Shown piece after piece: positions 1 to 8,861 of a DNA stretch of 64,000 bases. Source of the stretch: Sulfuritalea sp. GTDB lineage: Bacteria > Pseudomonadota > Gammaproteobacteria > Burkholderiales > Rhodocyclaceae. Made by a program: the position numbers and the translations under genes. How positions within the stretch are numbered: position 1 is the stretch's first letter; each line of letters starts with the position of its first letter. Location: positions 124,001 to 188,000 of the forward strand of contig JALHPU010000003.1 in the NCBI GenBank assembly GCA_022842325.1. The letters run 5' to 3'. The notes beneath the pieces were generated by a model. It did no database searches, was not told where the DNA came from, and was given only the letters and a program-made list of their open reading frames with translations.

Positions 1-72
1 CCGGAGCGCCGTCACAGGTTACGATTCCCCTGCGCAGATACCGAAAAAGTGAAATGACCCCTTTGGTTCTTT

Positions 73-177
73 TCAGCTTTTCACTCTGTCGATATGTTTG
101 TTCGCGCCGATAACGGCCCAGCAGATCAAAAAAGTCCCGACTAGGACCATCAGAACATTCGGACCATTTTCACCCAT
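73..177 (-). CDS. tiny one-TM ORF, possibly the detached 3' half of the ORF at 232-390
   Basis: This is a 34-residue reading frame starting at the ATG at 177. It has one hydrophobic segment (VLMVLVGTFLICWAVIGA) followed by a basic tail. It lies in the same frame as the upstream small ORF and is separated from it only by the TAA at 232-234 and 18 further sense codons. It could be an independent small membrane protein, or the C-terminal half of a former two-TM protein of about 105 residues interrupted by a nonsense codon. I do not recognise the family. Confidence 0.25.
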   Translation of the reverse strand: MGENGPNVLMVLVGTFLICWAVIGANKHIDRVKS

Positions 178-231
178 CCAGTCGTGAGCAAGTTCGAAGA
201 GCCATCTCCAGCGCGCCAGGGGTTTGGTTTG

Positions 232-390
232 TTATCCCGTAGCGATATCAACCGCAGCAAGTGAAACCATCCCCACACCAACAGCAAATGCAAGTCCAAA
301 AGCAGGGTTACTTGTTAATCGCTCGTAGAACGTTCGGTTCGTCCCTCGATCACTCGCGGGCAAATCATTGGCATTAGGGTTCTTGCTCAT
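232..390 (-). CDS. hypothetical small membrane protein
   Basis: This is a 52-residue ORF with an ATG at 390. It has a polar N-terminus (residues 1-27, rich in Asn, Asp, Arg) and one glycine/alanine-rich hydrophobic segment at about 30-50 (FGLAFAVGVGMVSLAAVDIA). The local base composition is more AT-rich than in the neighbouring core genes, as is common for accessory DNA. No family is recognised. After its TAA stop the same frame continues open to 73 and encodes a second hydrophobic helix, so this may be the front half of a broken gene rather than a complete small protein. Confidence 0.35.
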   Translation of the reverse strand: MSKNPNANDLPASDRGTNRTFYERLTSNPAFGLAFAVGVGMVSLAAVDIATG

Positions 391-556
391 GCTGCATCCC
401 CTGAATATTGATAACCAGCCAATGCCTTAGGGATCAGAAACATTTCGATTTTCTTTTGCACCGTTGCTCCCGCCATTAAGTCGAGAAGGAAACCGCACTG
501 GTGCTGACTCTGGAGCATGCGTCCAGGTAGAAACCTCCGTTGAAAATGCATAACCG

Positions 557-580
557 CCGTCCTGCCAGCGCCGACTTTTG
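557..580 (+). repeat. dispersed 24-bp motif, copy 1 (intergenic)
   Basis: Copy of the dispersed word CCGT-N3-GCCAGCGCCGACT plus a T-rich tail, in the non-coding DNA just beyond the vapC stop. See the findings for the full copy list and consensus. Confidence 0.6.
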
Positions 581-598
581 CATACTTCTGTCGGGACC

Positions 599-1015
599 TC
601 AAACCGGCGCCGACACCTGAGGCTCCAAGCCAAGACGGCGCGCAGTCTTGGCAAAGCGCGCATCGAAGGTAGCGAGGCCGCTGCACAGACCGGACTGAGC
701 CAGATGCAGGGCGTCGGAGAAATCCAGTCCCTGGCGATACCAGACAAGTGCCTGGCCCACTGCGGCAGCACGGTCGACGGTCAGGTTATCGACCGCGAGC
801 ATGTCCTCGAACACGGCGGCGATATCGTCCGGCAACATCTCGTAGGCTCCGCGCAGCACCCATTCGAGTTCCTCGATCACTGTCACCGGCACGAACAGTT
901 GCTGGCCCGATGACAGCAATGCCTGGGCGCGCTTTCTTTGTACCTTGGTCGCCGCATCGGCATCGATTTCGGTCGCAATGGCGCGGGCAAGTACATTGGT
1001 GTCCAGGGCGATCAT
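599..1015 (-). CDS. vapC: VapC-like PIN-domain ribonuclease toxin
   Basis: This is a 138-residue PIN-domain protein, the usual VapC length. VapC toxins are Mg-dependent endoribonucleases that cleave tRNA or rRNA and are held in check by the cognate antitoxin. The acidic site residues are visible: Asp5 in the opening IALDTN, Glu48/Glu49 in VIEELEW, Asp101 in DFSDALHLA and Asp118 in ATFDARF. A longer reading of the frame back to 1309 is open, but the ATG at 1015 begins the canonical PIN strand and overlaps the stop of the AbrB-type gene upstream by four bases (ATGA), so I chose it. It forms a two-gene toxin-antitoxin operon with the gene at 1012-1269. Which RNA it cuts cannot be told from sequence. 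Confidence 0.88.
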   Translation of the reverse strand: MIALDTNVLARAIATEIDADAATKVQRKRAQALLSSGQQLFVPVTVIEELEWVLRGAYEMLPDDIAAVFEDMLAVDNLTVDRAAAVGQALVWYRQGLDFSDALHLAQSGLCSGLATFDARFAKTARRLGLEPQVSAPV

Positions 1016-1269
1016 GGCTTGCCTTGCTTCTTCGCCACTGCCAGCCCCTGCAAGTCTTCGACTGCCAGTGGCTTGCCGCGACGGGTAACCCGGTCGAACA
1101 GGACTGATGCCGGCTTTCTCTCCCCTGCACTGTCGGCACGCACGAGTATCCCGTCCCCATTCGGTGCCAGCTCGACCCGCACACGGACGCCCGGCGCAAG
1201 CGAGACCTGCCGGCAAAGCTCGGCGGGCAACACCACTTGCCGCTTGCCCGAAAGAATCATGGTGGTCAT
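1012..1269 (-). CDS. vapB: AbrB/SpoVT-fold antitoxin (VapB-like)
   Basis: This 85-residue protein starts at the ATG at 1269, preceded by GGAGACC at ribosome-binding distance. Residues 1-45 (MILSGKRQVVLPAELCRQ, then LAPGVRVRVEL) are a swapped-hairpin AbrB DNA-binding domain. The polar C-terminal half would wrap the toxin. Such antitoxins neutralise the PIN toxin and autorepress the operon as a complex. It is the first gene of the pair and its stop overlaps the vapC start (ATGA). It lies 89 bases downstream of glnE on the same strand, but the presence of its own Shine-Dalgarno and the accessory nature of such modules suggest independent expression. Confidence 0.82.
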   Translation of the reverse strand: MTTMILSGKRQVVLPAELCRQVSLAPGVRVRVELAPNGDGILVRADSAGERKPASVLFDRVTRRGKPLAVEDLQGLAVAKKQGKP

Positions 1270-1358
1270 GGCGGTCTCCTGCAGTTCGAATTGAGCCAGT
1301 GTAAGCCAATTACCGGCATCGTTCAACTGCGTTCAACGACCAGTTCCGATGGTTTGCA

Positions 1359-4034
1359 TCAGCGTTGCTCGCCATCGAACACCAGCCGCCACAACTCCCG
1401 CACCGCCGTGACGCGATCGCCGACTTCCTCCGGCGCCACGCGCGCCTTGGTGCCATTCAGACGCAACCCGTGCTGCATGCGGCGGTAATCGCGGTAGGCG
1501 TTGCGCACGGTTTCGGCCAATGCATCTGGAATCAGCCCGGCGTCGGCGGCCATTTTCAGCAGCGCGATGTTGCCCTTGTTGCCGGTGAGTTCGCGGTGGG
1601 CGTGGGCATAGCCCAGGACAAGGTATTGCACGATGAATTCGACATCGACCAGGCCGCCGGGATCGTGCTTGAGGTCGAACACGGTCGCGCGCAGGTCGCC
1701 GCGCGTGGCATGGGCGTCGGCCATCTTCTGCCGCATGTCGACGATCTCGGCGCGCAGCTTGGTCAGATCGCGCTGCTGGCACAGCACCTCGCAGCGGATC
1801 TTCTCGAAGGCTTCGCCGACGGCCGGATCGCCGGCAGAGAAGCGGGCGCGCGTCAGGGCCTGGTGCTCCCAGACCCAGGCGGCTTCGAGCTGGTACTGGC
1901 GGAAGGATTCCATGGAACTGACGACCAGGCCTGATTCGCCGTTGGGCCGCAGCCGCAGGTCGGTTTCGAACAACTGGCCGGCGGCGGTCTGCGCCGAGAG
2001 CCAGGTGTTGAGCCGCGTGCCGAGCCGGCCGTAGTTCTCCCCGGCTTCGGGCGCCGGGTCGTCGTAGAGGAACACCAGATCGAGGTCGGAGGCGAAGCCG
2101 AGTTCCTTGCCGCCGAGCTTGCCGTAACTGATGACGGCGAACCTGGGCGTCGCGAGATGGCGCTTGGGCATCTTCAGCCAGGCGCGCTGGATCGCCGCGT
2201 CGAGCAGGATGTCGGCGAGTTCGGAAAGGTGGTCGGCCAGCTTTTCCACGGTGTAGAGACCGGCCACGTCCTGCGCCAGCAGGCGGAACACCTGGGCATG
2301 GTGGGTCTCGCGCAACAGGTCCATCTGCCGCTCGGTGTCGGGTTCGAGTTCCTCGAGCCGCGCCGCGAGCTGCTGGCGCACGCCGCTCCAGTCGGGCAGC
2401 ACGTCGAGCAGGCGCGGGTCGAGCAGCTCGTCGAGCAGGATCGGATGGCGTTGCAGGTAGGCGGCGGCCCAGCTCGAACTGCTGACCAGTTCCGCGACCT
2501 TTCTCAGCGCCTGCGGATACTGCTGCAACAAGGCCAGATATGCCGCGCGCCGCGAGATCGATTCAAGCAGGTCGAGGCTGCGCGAGAGCGTCGCGTCGGG
2601 ATTCGGCATGTCCGCCGCGGCCTGGATCAGCTGTGGCACCAGTGCGTCGAAGCGCTCGCGGATGCCGGCGGCAAGCTGCTGGTAGCGCGGGCCTTCGCGC
2701 AACGCGGCGACGCGCGTCGCGGCTTCGCGCGGTTCGCGGTAGCCAAGGCGGGCGAATTCCTCGCCCTGCTCGTCGCCGCCGGCGCCACGCCACATCCCGG
2801 CCAGCCTGTGCTCGCCCCGATTGGGGTCGGCGAACACCGCCTCGAAATGGCGCGCGACGTTGGCGCGGTGGTCGTCCAGCTCGGCCAGCAGGCCCTCGTA
2901 GGAACCGTAGCCCATGGCGCGGGCAATGATGGCGCGGTCCGCATCATTGGTCGGCAGCATGTGGGTCTGCGCGTCGTCGAGGTATTGCAGGCGATGCTCG
3001 ACGCGGCGCAGGAAATCGTAGGCGGACGCCAGCTCGGCCACCGCCTCGGCCGCGAGGATGGCGCTGTCGGCCAGCAGGCGCAGCACCTGCAGCGTCGGCT
3101 TGATCTGCAGCGCGGGGGCGCGCCCGCCCCGGATCAGCTGGAACACCTGGGCGATGAACTCGATTTCGCGGATGCCGCCGGGGCCGAGCTTGACGTTGTC
3201 GGCCATGTCCTTCTTCGTCACTTCCTGGCGGATCTGCGCGTGCAGCTCGCGCATGGCGTTGATGGTGCCGAAATCGAGGTACTTGCGAAACACGAAGGGC
3301 TTCCTGACCTGCTCCAGCTCGTCGTGGCGACTGCCGGTCAGCGGGCGCGCCTTGATCCAGGCATAGCGCTCCCATTCGCGGCCCTGGGTGATGAAGTAGT
3401 TCTCCAGCATGTCGAAGGAGCACACCAGCGGGCCGGAATCGCCGTTCGGCCGCAGCCGCATGTCGACGCGAAACACCTGGCCGTCCTCGGTCACATCGGC
3501 AATCGCATTGATCAGGCCGCGCCCGAGGCGGGTGAAGAACTCGAAGTTGGAAACCGGCTTCGCGCCGTCGGTCTCGCCGTCCTCGGGATAGACGAAGATC
3601 AGGTCGATGTCGGACGACACGTTCAATTCACGGCCGCCGAGCTTGCCCATGCCGACCACGATCAGTTCCTGTGCGCGGCCATCGGCGCCGCGCGGATTGC
3701 CGTAGCGCTCGGCGAGACCCTGGCTGAGCACCTTGACCGCCTCGGTCACGGCCAGCTCGGCGATCAGTGTCATGCATTCAGTGACTTCCGACAGGGGTGC
3801 CAGGCCGGCCAGATCGCGCGCCGCGACACGGGCATAGGCGCGCTGCTTGAGCTGGCGCAGGACAGGTTTTAACCGGTCTTCGGTCACCGGCTGCGCGGCG
3901 AGCCAGGCGGACAACTCGGCGGCGGTCACCGGCTGGTCCAGACGCGACGCGACTTCGGCCGCCAGAACCGCATTGGCCGCCAGCAAGCGCTTGAGGTAAC
4001 GGGATGTTTCGGCGATATCGGCGAGGGAAGGCAT
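1359..4034 (-). CDS. glnE: bifunctional glutamine synthetase adenylyltransferase/deadenylase
   Basis: GlnE attaches AMP to, or removes it from, glutamine synthetase in response to PII and glutamine, and so tunes ammonia assimilation in the cytoplasm. The 891-residue protein has the two expected nucleotidyltransferase halves. The N-terminal deadenylylase core has SSDIDLIF near residue 141, and the C-terminal adenylylase core has ASDLDLVFLYDD near residue 650. Both keep the paired catalytic aspartates (SDxD). The GGRELN and GGKELG loops that precede them are also intact. The length is slightly short of E. coli (946 residues) but normal for betaproteobacteria. The ATG at 4034 is divergent from yhdP, with only 69 bases between them. 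No PII gene of the GlnB/GlnK type is nearby; the PII-like genes at 54 kb appear to serve a transporter. Confidence 0.97.
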   Translation of the reverse strand: MPSLADIAETSRYLKRLLAANAVLAAEVASRLDQPVTAAELSAWLAAQPVTEDRLKPVLRQLKQRAYARVAARDLAGLAPLSEVTECMTLIAELAVTEAVKVLSQGLAERYGNPRGADGRAQELIVVGMGKLGGRELNVSSDIDLIFVYPEDGETDGAKPVSNFEFFTRLGRGLINAIADVTEDGQVFRVDMRLRPNGDSGPLVCSFDMLENYFITQGREWERYAWIKARPLTGSRHDELEQVRKPFVFRKYLDFGTINAMRELHAQIRQEVTKKDMADNVKLGPGGIREIEFIAQVFQLIRGGRAPALQIKPTLQVLRLLADSAILAAEAVAELASAYDFLRRVEHRLQYLDDAQTHMLPTNDADRAIIARAMGYGSYEGLLAELDDHRANVARHFEAVFADPNRGEHRLAGMWRGAGGDEQGEEFARLGYREPREAATRVAALREGPRYQQLAAGIRERFDALVPQLIQAAADMPNPDATLSRSLDLLESISRRAAYLALLQQYPQALRKVAELVSSSSWAAAYLQRHPILLDELLDPRLLDVLPDWSGVRQQLAARLEELEPDTERQMDLLRETHHAQVFRLLAQDVAGLYTVEKLADHLSELADILLDAAIQRAWLKMPKRHLATPRFAVISYGKLGGKELGFASDLDLVFLYDDPAPEAGENYGRLGTRLNTWLSAQTAAGQLFETDLRLRPNGESGLVVSSMESFRQYQLEAAWVWEHQALTRARFSAGDPAVGEAFEKIRCEVLCQQRDLTKLRAEIVDMRQKMADAHATRGDLRATVFDLKHDPGGLVDVEFIVQYLVLGYAHAHRELTGNKGNIALLKMAADAGLIPDALAETVRNAYRDYRRMQHGLRLNGTKARVAPEEVGDRVTAVRELWRLVFDGEQR

Positions 4035-4103
4035 CGGTTAGAATTTGCACGTCAAGCGCTGTGATCGCCCATTTTAGCGTGGCCACAGGCGCCATTTCCC
4101 TTC

Positions 4104-7100
4104 ATGTCGGCATCAACCACCTTCACTCCCTTCATATCCCGCCTGCGTACCGGTCTGCGCCTGCTGCTGCGAGCGCACCCCTGGCTGGGCGTCCTGCTGC
4201 GCGTGGTGCTTTGGGGGCTGGCGGCGGGCTACTTTGCCTTCGCCCTGCTGCTGCTGTCGCTGCGCTACGCGATCCTGCCGCAGATAGAAAACTATCGCGG
4301 CAATGTCGAGCAGATGATCGGTGCAGCGATCAATCGCCCGGTGGGGATACGCAGTATCGAGGCGCACTGGGCCGGCCTGCGCCCGGCGCTGACACTCGGC
4401 GGCCTCGAGATTCGCGACGCCGCGGGGCGCGCGGCGCTGGGCTTCGACCAGGTCGAGGCCGAACTCTCCTGGAGCTCGCTGTGGCATTTCGAGCTGCGTC
4501 TGGCGCGGCTCGAACTCGACTCGCCGAACCTGCTGCTGAGCCGCGATCGCGAGGGCCGCTTCTTTGCCGCCGGGCTCGAAATCACGCCGCGGCCCGAGGA
4601 TGACGCAGGCTTTGCCAACTGGCTGCTGGTGCAGGACCGGATCATCATCCGCGACGCCAGCATTGCCTGGCATGACGAGCTGCGCGGCGCGCCGGCGCTG
4701 GAACTGAAACACCTGAATTTCCAGCTGAACAACAGCGGCAGCCGCCATCGCTTCGGCTTCACCGCCGAACCGCCGCGCCACCTGGCGGCGCGCATCGATA
4801 TCCGCGGCGACTTCCGCGGCCGCGACATCGACAGTTTCGAAGACTGGAAAGGCGAGGCCTACGCCGAACTCGATTATGCCGACCTCGCCGGCTGGCGCAC
4901 CTGGGTCGATTATCCGGTGGCCTTGCCGCAGGGCAGCGGCGCCCTGCGGCTGTGGCTGGGCTTTGCCGACAAGCAACTGACTTCGGCCACCGCCGACGTG
5001 CGTCTGGCCGATGTGCGCCTGCAACTGCGCCGCGACCTGCCCGAACTGGATCTGGTGCTGCTCGAAGGACGCCTGGCCGGGCGCCGCCTCGACGGCGGTT
5101 TTCAGGCGGAACTCAAACGCCTGGTGCTGTCCACCCGGGACGGCCTGGCGCTGCCACCGACCGACCTGACGCTGTCCTGGCAGGGAGCCGCGGCCAACCG
5201 TCCGGCGCAGGGCCGGGCCACCGCCAACGGCCTGGATCTGGAGGCGCTGGCGCGTCTCGCCGGGCACTTGCCGCTGGATGACGCGAGCCGCGCGCGCCTG
5301 GCCCGCCACGCCCCGCGCGGCCGCGTGTTCGACCTCAAGCTGGACTGGAAGGGCAGCCCCGAAATCACCGGCGCCCTTGAATCATGGAGCGTCGCCAGCC
5401 GCTTCGAAGGCCTCGGCCTCACCGCGCTGGGGCCGGTGCCGGGCATGTCCGGCCTCAACGGTCGCATCGACGGCAACGAAAAGTCCGGCACGCTCAGGCT
5501 GGACGGACAAAAAGCCGGTTTCGAACTGCCCTCCGTATTTGCCGAGCCCAGGCTGGAACTGGAAGCCTTTGCTGCCACGCTGGCCTGGACCTTCGCTGGC
5601 GACGGCCTGCGCGTCAGCCTGCAGAAGGCCGCCTTCCACAACAAGGATGCCGCCGGCGAAGCCAGCGGCCAGTGGCGCGCCCTGAGCGAGGGCCCCGGCC
5701 AGCTCGAACTCGACGGCCGCCTGACGCGCGGCAGCGGCGAGGCTGTCTGGCGCTACATGCCGCTGGGCGTAGGCAAGAACGTGCGCGACTGGCTGCACGG
5801 CGCCATCATCGGCGGCAAGGCCAGCGAAGTGACGCTGAAGCTGCGCGGCGACCTGCGCCATTTTCCCTTCCGCGACGGCAAGGAAGGCCTCTTCGAAGTC
5901 CGCGGCCGCTTCCATGAAGCCGGCTTGCGCTATGCGGAAAGCTGGCCCGCCATCAGCGCCATCGATGGCGATCTGCTGTTTTCCGGCCAGCGCATGCTGA
6001 TCACGGGCAGGAGCGGCCGCATCTTCGGCGTCGCCCTGCGCGACGTCCGCGCCGAAATTGCCGACCTCGAGCAGTTGGACGAGTTGCTGACCGTGACGGG
6101 CAAGGCGACCGGACCGACCGCAGACTTCCTGCGTTTCATCGAGGCCAGCCCGGTCGGCGAGCGCATCGATCATTTCACCGAAGAGATGAAGGCGGAAGGC
6201 AACGGCGAGCTCGAGCTCAAGCTCAGCCTGCCCCTGCGCCGCATGACGAATTCGAAGGTGGACGGCAGCTATCGCTTCGACGGCAATCGCCTCACGGTGG
6301 ACAACGATCTGCCGCCGCTGGGCGAAGTGCGCGGCGCCTTGCGCTTTTCTGCCGATCACCTGGAAGCGCGCGGCATTCGCGGCACCCTGCTCGGCTCGCC
6401 GCTGACGGTCGACCTGAAGACGGCGGGCGACGGCAGCGTTCAGGTCAATGCCGCGGGAGACGTCAGCATCGCCGCATTGCGCCGCGAGTTCGCGCACCCT
6501 GTCTTCGATCATCTGGCGGGCGGCGCCAAATGGACCGGCAACGTGCGGGTGAGGAAGAAGGACGCGGAAGTGAAGCTGAGCTCGAACCTGATCGGCCTTT
6601 CATCGAGCCTGCCCGAGCCGTTCAACAAGCCGGCCACCGAGGCGCTGGCCTTCAGCTTCGAGCGCAAGCCGCCGCCCGATCTCGCGCCGCGCCGCCCCGG
6701 CTCGGCCGCAGCCACGGCTCCCGGCGTGGTGCAGGACATGATCGATATCGGCATCGGTCGCGCCTTGCGTCTGCAAGTGGTGCGCCGTCACGACAGCAGT
6801 CCGCCGACCATCACGCGCGGCCTGCTGGCCATCGGCGAGACCGGCGCCGGCATGCCGGAACGCAACCTGCTGCTTGCCGTCAACCTGCCGCGCTTCAATG
6901 CCGATTTCTGGCGCAAGCTGCTGGCCGGCGAAGACAAGGGCCAGAGCGCGTCTTCGCTGCCGCCGCTGCCGGCGCTGGCTTTCGACCTGCGCACCGCGGA
7001 GATGATCCTGCAGGACAAGAGCTTTCACGATGTGCGCATCGGCGGCAGCCGCCCCGCGGGCGCCGCCAGCACACGCTTCGACCTGAAAAGCCGCGAACTG

Positions 7101-8048
7101 ACCGGCAACTTCGAGTGGAACAGCAGCGGCGGCGGCAAGCTGTCCGGCCGCATCGCCCAGTTTTCGATTCCGGAAACCGTCGCCGCACCGGCCGTGCTGC
7201 AGGCGAAGGCCAGCGAAGTCATCGAGCAGATACCCGCCCTCGACATCACGGTGGACCAGCTCAGCTTCAAGGACCGTGCGCTGGGCACGGTGCGCGTCGC
7301 GGCGGAAAACCGCGACGGTTCCTGGAACACCCGGATCGAGATGAAGAATGACGACGGCACGCTCGAGGCCTCCGGCCAATGGCGCCCCGGCCCGACGCAG
7401 GCAGCGACCAACCTCGAATTCAAGTTCGGCGCCAGGAGCATCGAGAAGCTGCTGGCGCGCATCGGCTATCCGGATTCGGTACGCCGTGGCAGCGCCAACC
7501 TGGCCGGCAATCTGTGGTGGAACGGCTCGCCCTTCACCATCGATTATCCGACGCTCAGCGGCAATCTCCGCCTCGACGCGGCCAACGGCCAATTCGTCAA
7601 GCTGGAGCCCGGCGTCGGCCGCCTGCTCGGCATCCTCAGCCTGCAGTCGCTGCCGCGCCGCATCACGCTGGACTTCCGCGATGTCTTCAGCGAAGGCTTT
7701 GCTTTCGACAGCATCCGCGGCCAGTTCTCGGTTAGCCGCGGCGTGATGGAAACCAGGGAACTGCAGATCCAGGGGCCGTCGGCCAAGGTGCTGATGAGCG
7801 GCTCGGTCAATCTCGTCGCCGAAACGCAGAATCTCAAGGTCCGCGTGCAACCCGCGGTCGGCGAATCGATTGCGGTCGGCACCATGATCGCCAACCCGAT
7901 CGCCGGCGCCGTGGTCTGGGCGGCACAGAAGATCTTCAAGGATCCGCTGGATCAGGCATTCGCCTTCGAATACGCGGTGACCGGCAGCTGGGCGGACCCC
8001 AAGGTGGACAAGCTGGGACCGCCGAAACCCGCGGAGGAAACCAAGTGA
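4104..8048 (+). CDS. yhdP: YhdP family AsmA-like envelope lipid-transport protein
   Basis: This 1314-residue protein has one N-terminal membrane anchor (residues about 27-52, a run of Leu, Val, Phe and Ala) followed by a very long periplasmic region rich in beta-strand repeats. The whole length matches the YhdP/TIGR02099 family of bridge-like AsmA proteins. In E. coli, YhdP works with TamB and YdbH in moving phospholipid between inner and outer membrane. The DUF3971-like middle and AsmA-like C-terminus (IRGQFSVSRGVMETRELQIQGPSAKV) are recognisable. It is the first gene of an operon with the amidase (overlap GTGA at 8045) and tldD. The yhdP-tldD neighbourhood is conserved in E. coli as well, which supports the assignment. 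Confidence 0.93.
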   Translation: MSASTTFTPFISRLRTGLRLLLRAHPWLGVLLRVVLWGLAAGYFAFALLLLSLRYAILPQIENYRGNVEQMIGAAINRPVGIRSIEAHWAGLRPALTLGGLEIRDAAGRAALGFDQVEAELSWSSLWHFELRLARLELDSPNLLLSRDREGRFFAAGLEITPRPEDDAGFANWLLVQDRIIIRDASIAWHDELRGAPALELKHLNFQLNNSGSRHRFGFTAEPPRHLAARIDIRGDFRGRDIDSFEDWKGEAYAELDYADLAGWRTWVDYPVALPQGSGALRLWLGFADKQLTSATADVRLADVRLQLRRDLPELDLVLLEGRLAGRRLDGGFQAELKRLVLSTRDGLALPPTDLTLSWQGAAANRPAQGRATANGLDLEALARLAGHLPLDDASRARLARHAPRGRVFDLKLDWKGSPEITGALESWSVASRFEGLGLTALGPVPGMSGLNGRIDGNEKSGTLRLDGQKAGFELPSVFAEPRLELEAFAATLAWTFAGDGLRVSLQKAAFHNKDAAGEASGQWRALSEGPGQLELDGRLTRGSGEAVWRYMPLGVGKNVRDWLHGAIIGGKASEVTLKLRGDLRHFPFRDGKEGLFEVRGRFHEAGLRYAESWPAISAIDGDLLFSGQRMLITGRSGRIFGVALRDVRAEIADLEQLDELLTVTGKATGPTADFLRFIEASPVGERIDHFTEEMKAEGNGELELKLSLPLRRMTNSKVDGSYRFDGNRLTVDNDLPPLGEVRGALRFSADHLEARGIRGTLLGSPLTVDLKTAGDGSVQVNAAGDVSIAALRREFAHPVFDHLAGGAKWTGNVRVRKKDAEVKLSSNLIGLSSSLPEPFNKPATEALAFSFERKPPPDLAPRRPGSAAATAPGVVQDMIDIGIGRALRLQVVRRHDSSPPTITRGLLAIGETGAGMPERNLLLAVNLPRFNADFWRKLLAGEDKGQSASSLPPLPALAFDLRTAEMILQDKSFHDVRIGGSRPAGAASTRFDLKSRELTGNFEWNSSGGGKLSGRIAQFSIPETVAAPAVLQAKASEVIEQIPALDITVDQLSFKDRALGTVRVAAENRDGSWNTRIEMKNDDGTLEASGQWRPGPTQAATNLEFKFGARSIEKLLARIGYPDSVRRGSANLAGNLWWNGSPFTIDYPTLSGNLRLDAANGQFVKLEPGVGRLLGILSLQSLPRRITLDFRDVFSEGFAFDSIRGQFSVSRGVMETRELQIQGPSAKVLMSGSVNLVAETQNLKVRVQPAVGESIAVGTMIANPIAGAVVWAAQKIFKDPLDQAFAFEYAVTGSWADPKVDKLGPPKPAEETK

Positions 8049-8839
8049 AGATAGCCGCCGTACAGATGATCTCGGGGCCGGACGTGGCGCCCAACCTGGA
8101 GACCGCCGGTCGCCTGATCGCCGAAGCCGCGGCAGCCGGCGCACAGCTCGTCGCCCTGCCCGAATACTTTCCGCTGATCGGCGCCACCGATGCCGACCGC
8201 CTCGCGGCGCGCGAAATCGATGGCAGCGGTCCGATGCAGGACTTTCTCGCGGCGACGGCCCGCCGCCACGGCCTGTGGCTGATCGGCGGCTCGATTCCGC
8301 TGCGCGCGGACGACCCGGCCAGGCTGCGCAACGCCTGTCTGGTGTTCGACCCGCAGGGACAGCGCGTGGCGCGCTACGACAAGATTCACCTGTTCGGCTT
8401 CAGGAAGGGCGACGAGGCTTACGACGAAGCTGCTACCATCGAACGCGGCGGCCAGGTGGTGACCTTCGACTGCCCGCTCGGCCGCATTGGCGTCGCGATC
8501 TGCTACGACCTGCGCTTTCCCGAGCTCTTTCGCGCCATGGGCGAGCTGGACCTGCTGGTGCTGCCCGCCGCCTTCACCGAAACCACGGGTCGCGCGCACT
8601 GGGAAATCCTGCTGCGCGCCCGTGCCATCGAGAACCAGTGCTACCTCCTCGCCGCGGCGCAGGGCGGCCGCCACCCGAACGGGCGCATGACCCACGGCAA
8701 CAGCATGGTCATCGACCCCTGGGGCGAAGTCCTGGCGCGCATGGACAAGGGTGAGGGCGTGGTGCTTGCCGAACTTGACCGGCAAAGACTGGTCGAAACC
8801 AGGACCAGCCTGCCCGCACTGAAACACCGCATACTGTAG
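8045..8839 (+). CDS. carbon-nitrogen hydrolase (Nit1/deaminated glutathione amidase type)
   Basis: This 264-residue nitrilase-superfamily amidase has the catalytic triad in place: Glu40 in LPEYFPL, Lys near 112 in [10 protein letters not shown] and Cys near 153 in [14 protein letters not shown]. These residues, the length and the genomic partner YhdP match the Nit1/NitA branch, members of which hydrolyse deaminated glutathione as a metabolite-repair enzyme. Substrate assignment is by family analogy only; an omega-amidase-like role is the main alternative. The start is GTG, overlapping the yhdP stop as GTGA, which implies translational coupling. tldD follows 22 bases after its stop. Confidence 0.9.
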   Translation: MKIAAVQMISGPDVAPNLETAGRLIAEAAAAGAQLVALPEYFPLIGATDADRLAAREIDGSGPMQDFLAATARRHGLWLIGGSIPLRADDPARLRNACLVFDPQGQRVARYDKIHLFGFRKGDEAYDEAATIERGGQVVTFDCPLGRIGVAICYDLRFPELFRAMGELDLLVLPAAFTETTGRAHWEILLRARAIENQCYLLAAAQGGRHPNGRMTHGNSMVIDPWGEVLARMDKGEGVVLAELDRQRLVETRTSLPALKHRIL

Positions 8840-8861
8840 GCCTTCAAAGGACCCCCTCCGC

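Noticed and set aside
2157-3872. Long antisense frame of 571 codons opposite glnE
   Set aside because: It is the expected shadow of a GC-rich gene, with no recognisable motif and low complexity. GlnE on the other strand is unmistakable.
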